A DNA stretch of 13,048 bases from Gallibacter sp963634825 (GTDB taxonomy: Bacteria > Bacillota > Clostridia > Peptostreptococcales > Anaerovoracaceae), in the NCBI GenBank assembly GCA_963634825.1, contig CAVHCP010000024.1, positions 1 through 13,048 on the forward strand, in the 5' to 3' direction. The notes beneath the pieces are model-generated. The model was not told the DNA's origin, did not search any database, and saw only the letters and a list, made by a program, of their open reading frames with translations. Below are positions 12,996 through 13,048 of this stretch, one piece after another. Numbering within the stretch: the first letter of the stretch is position 1; each line of letters begins with the position of its first letter. A program made the translations under genes and the position numbers.

Positions 12996-13048
12996 AAGAC
13001 TAACTATTAAAAGTCAAGCCATAAAATGATATTTTTTGAATAAAGTAC

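Noticed and set aside
1..13048. CRISPR array, tRNA or rRNA genes, complete insertion sequence
   Set aside because: No regularly spaced long repeats, no cloverleaf or rRNA-like stretch, and no transposase or terminal inverted repeats were seen by reading through both strands. A covariance-model scan was not possible.

Overview
The window looks like a chromosome segment of a low-GC Gram-positive anaerobe of the class Clostridia (Bacillota). The basis is AGA/AGG- and ATA-rich codon use, strong AGGAGG ribosome-binding sites, consensus sigma-A promoters, and the gene order murB - PHP - rapZ - whiA. The species cannot be read from the sequence.

Left part (1-2590). The first 660 bases hold no large gene. 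They contain a 16-bp hairpin (54-89) and a candidate type I toxin locus: a 23-codon hydrophobic peptide gene (291-362), a hairpin that is a good terminator for the minus strand (360-385), and a 9-bp direct repeat flanking both. A perfect consensus promoter (530-558) then drives a single-gene unit for a large surface protein (665-2533). That protein has a signal peptide, an N-terminal thioester-type domain, three SpaA-like repeats and a C-terminal membrane anchor without a canonical LPXTG motif. The unit ends at a bidirectional terminator (2555-2585).

Central part (2587-10131). A small minus-strand membrane zinc-ribbon gene and a plus-strand YfcE-type phosphoesterase gene diverge from overlapping, mutually exclusive promoters. 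Downstream is a tightly packed housekeeping cluster: AI-2E/PerM-type membrane protein, murB, PHP hydrolase, rapZ, whiA and an RlmD-type 23S rRNA uracil methyltransferase. From the AI-2E gene onward the genes overlap or lie at most 12 nt apart, so they are probably co-transcribed. The cluster links peptidoglycan precursor synthesis, amino-sugar and division regulators, and ribosome modification. yvcK, which usually sits between rapZ and whiA, is absent here.

Right part (10132-13048). Codon use shifts (CGT arginine becomes common) and the content becomes accessory: a RhuM-family gene; a MerR regulator with Cys52 diverging from a cupin gene through a typical 19-bp-spacer MerR promoter; a 5'-truncated carboxymuconolactone decarboxylase; a roughly 35-codon scrap of an aldo/keto reductase; and a Phd/YefM-type antitoxin with an operator-like inverted repeat over its promoter but no recognisable toxin. 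This half reads as the eroded remains of an electrophile-response cluster plus an orphan antitoxin. The observations most worth following up are the small toxin-like locus, the thioester adhesin with its unusual anchor, and the eroded MerR cluster.
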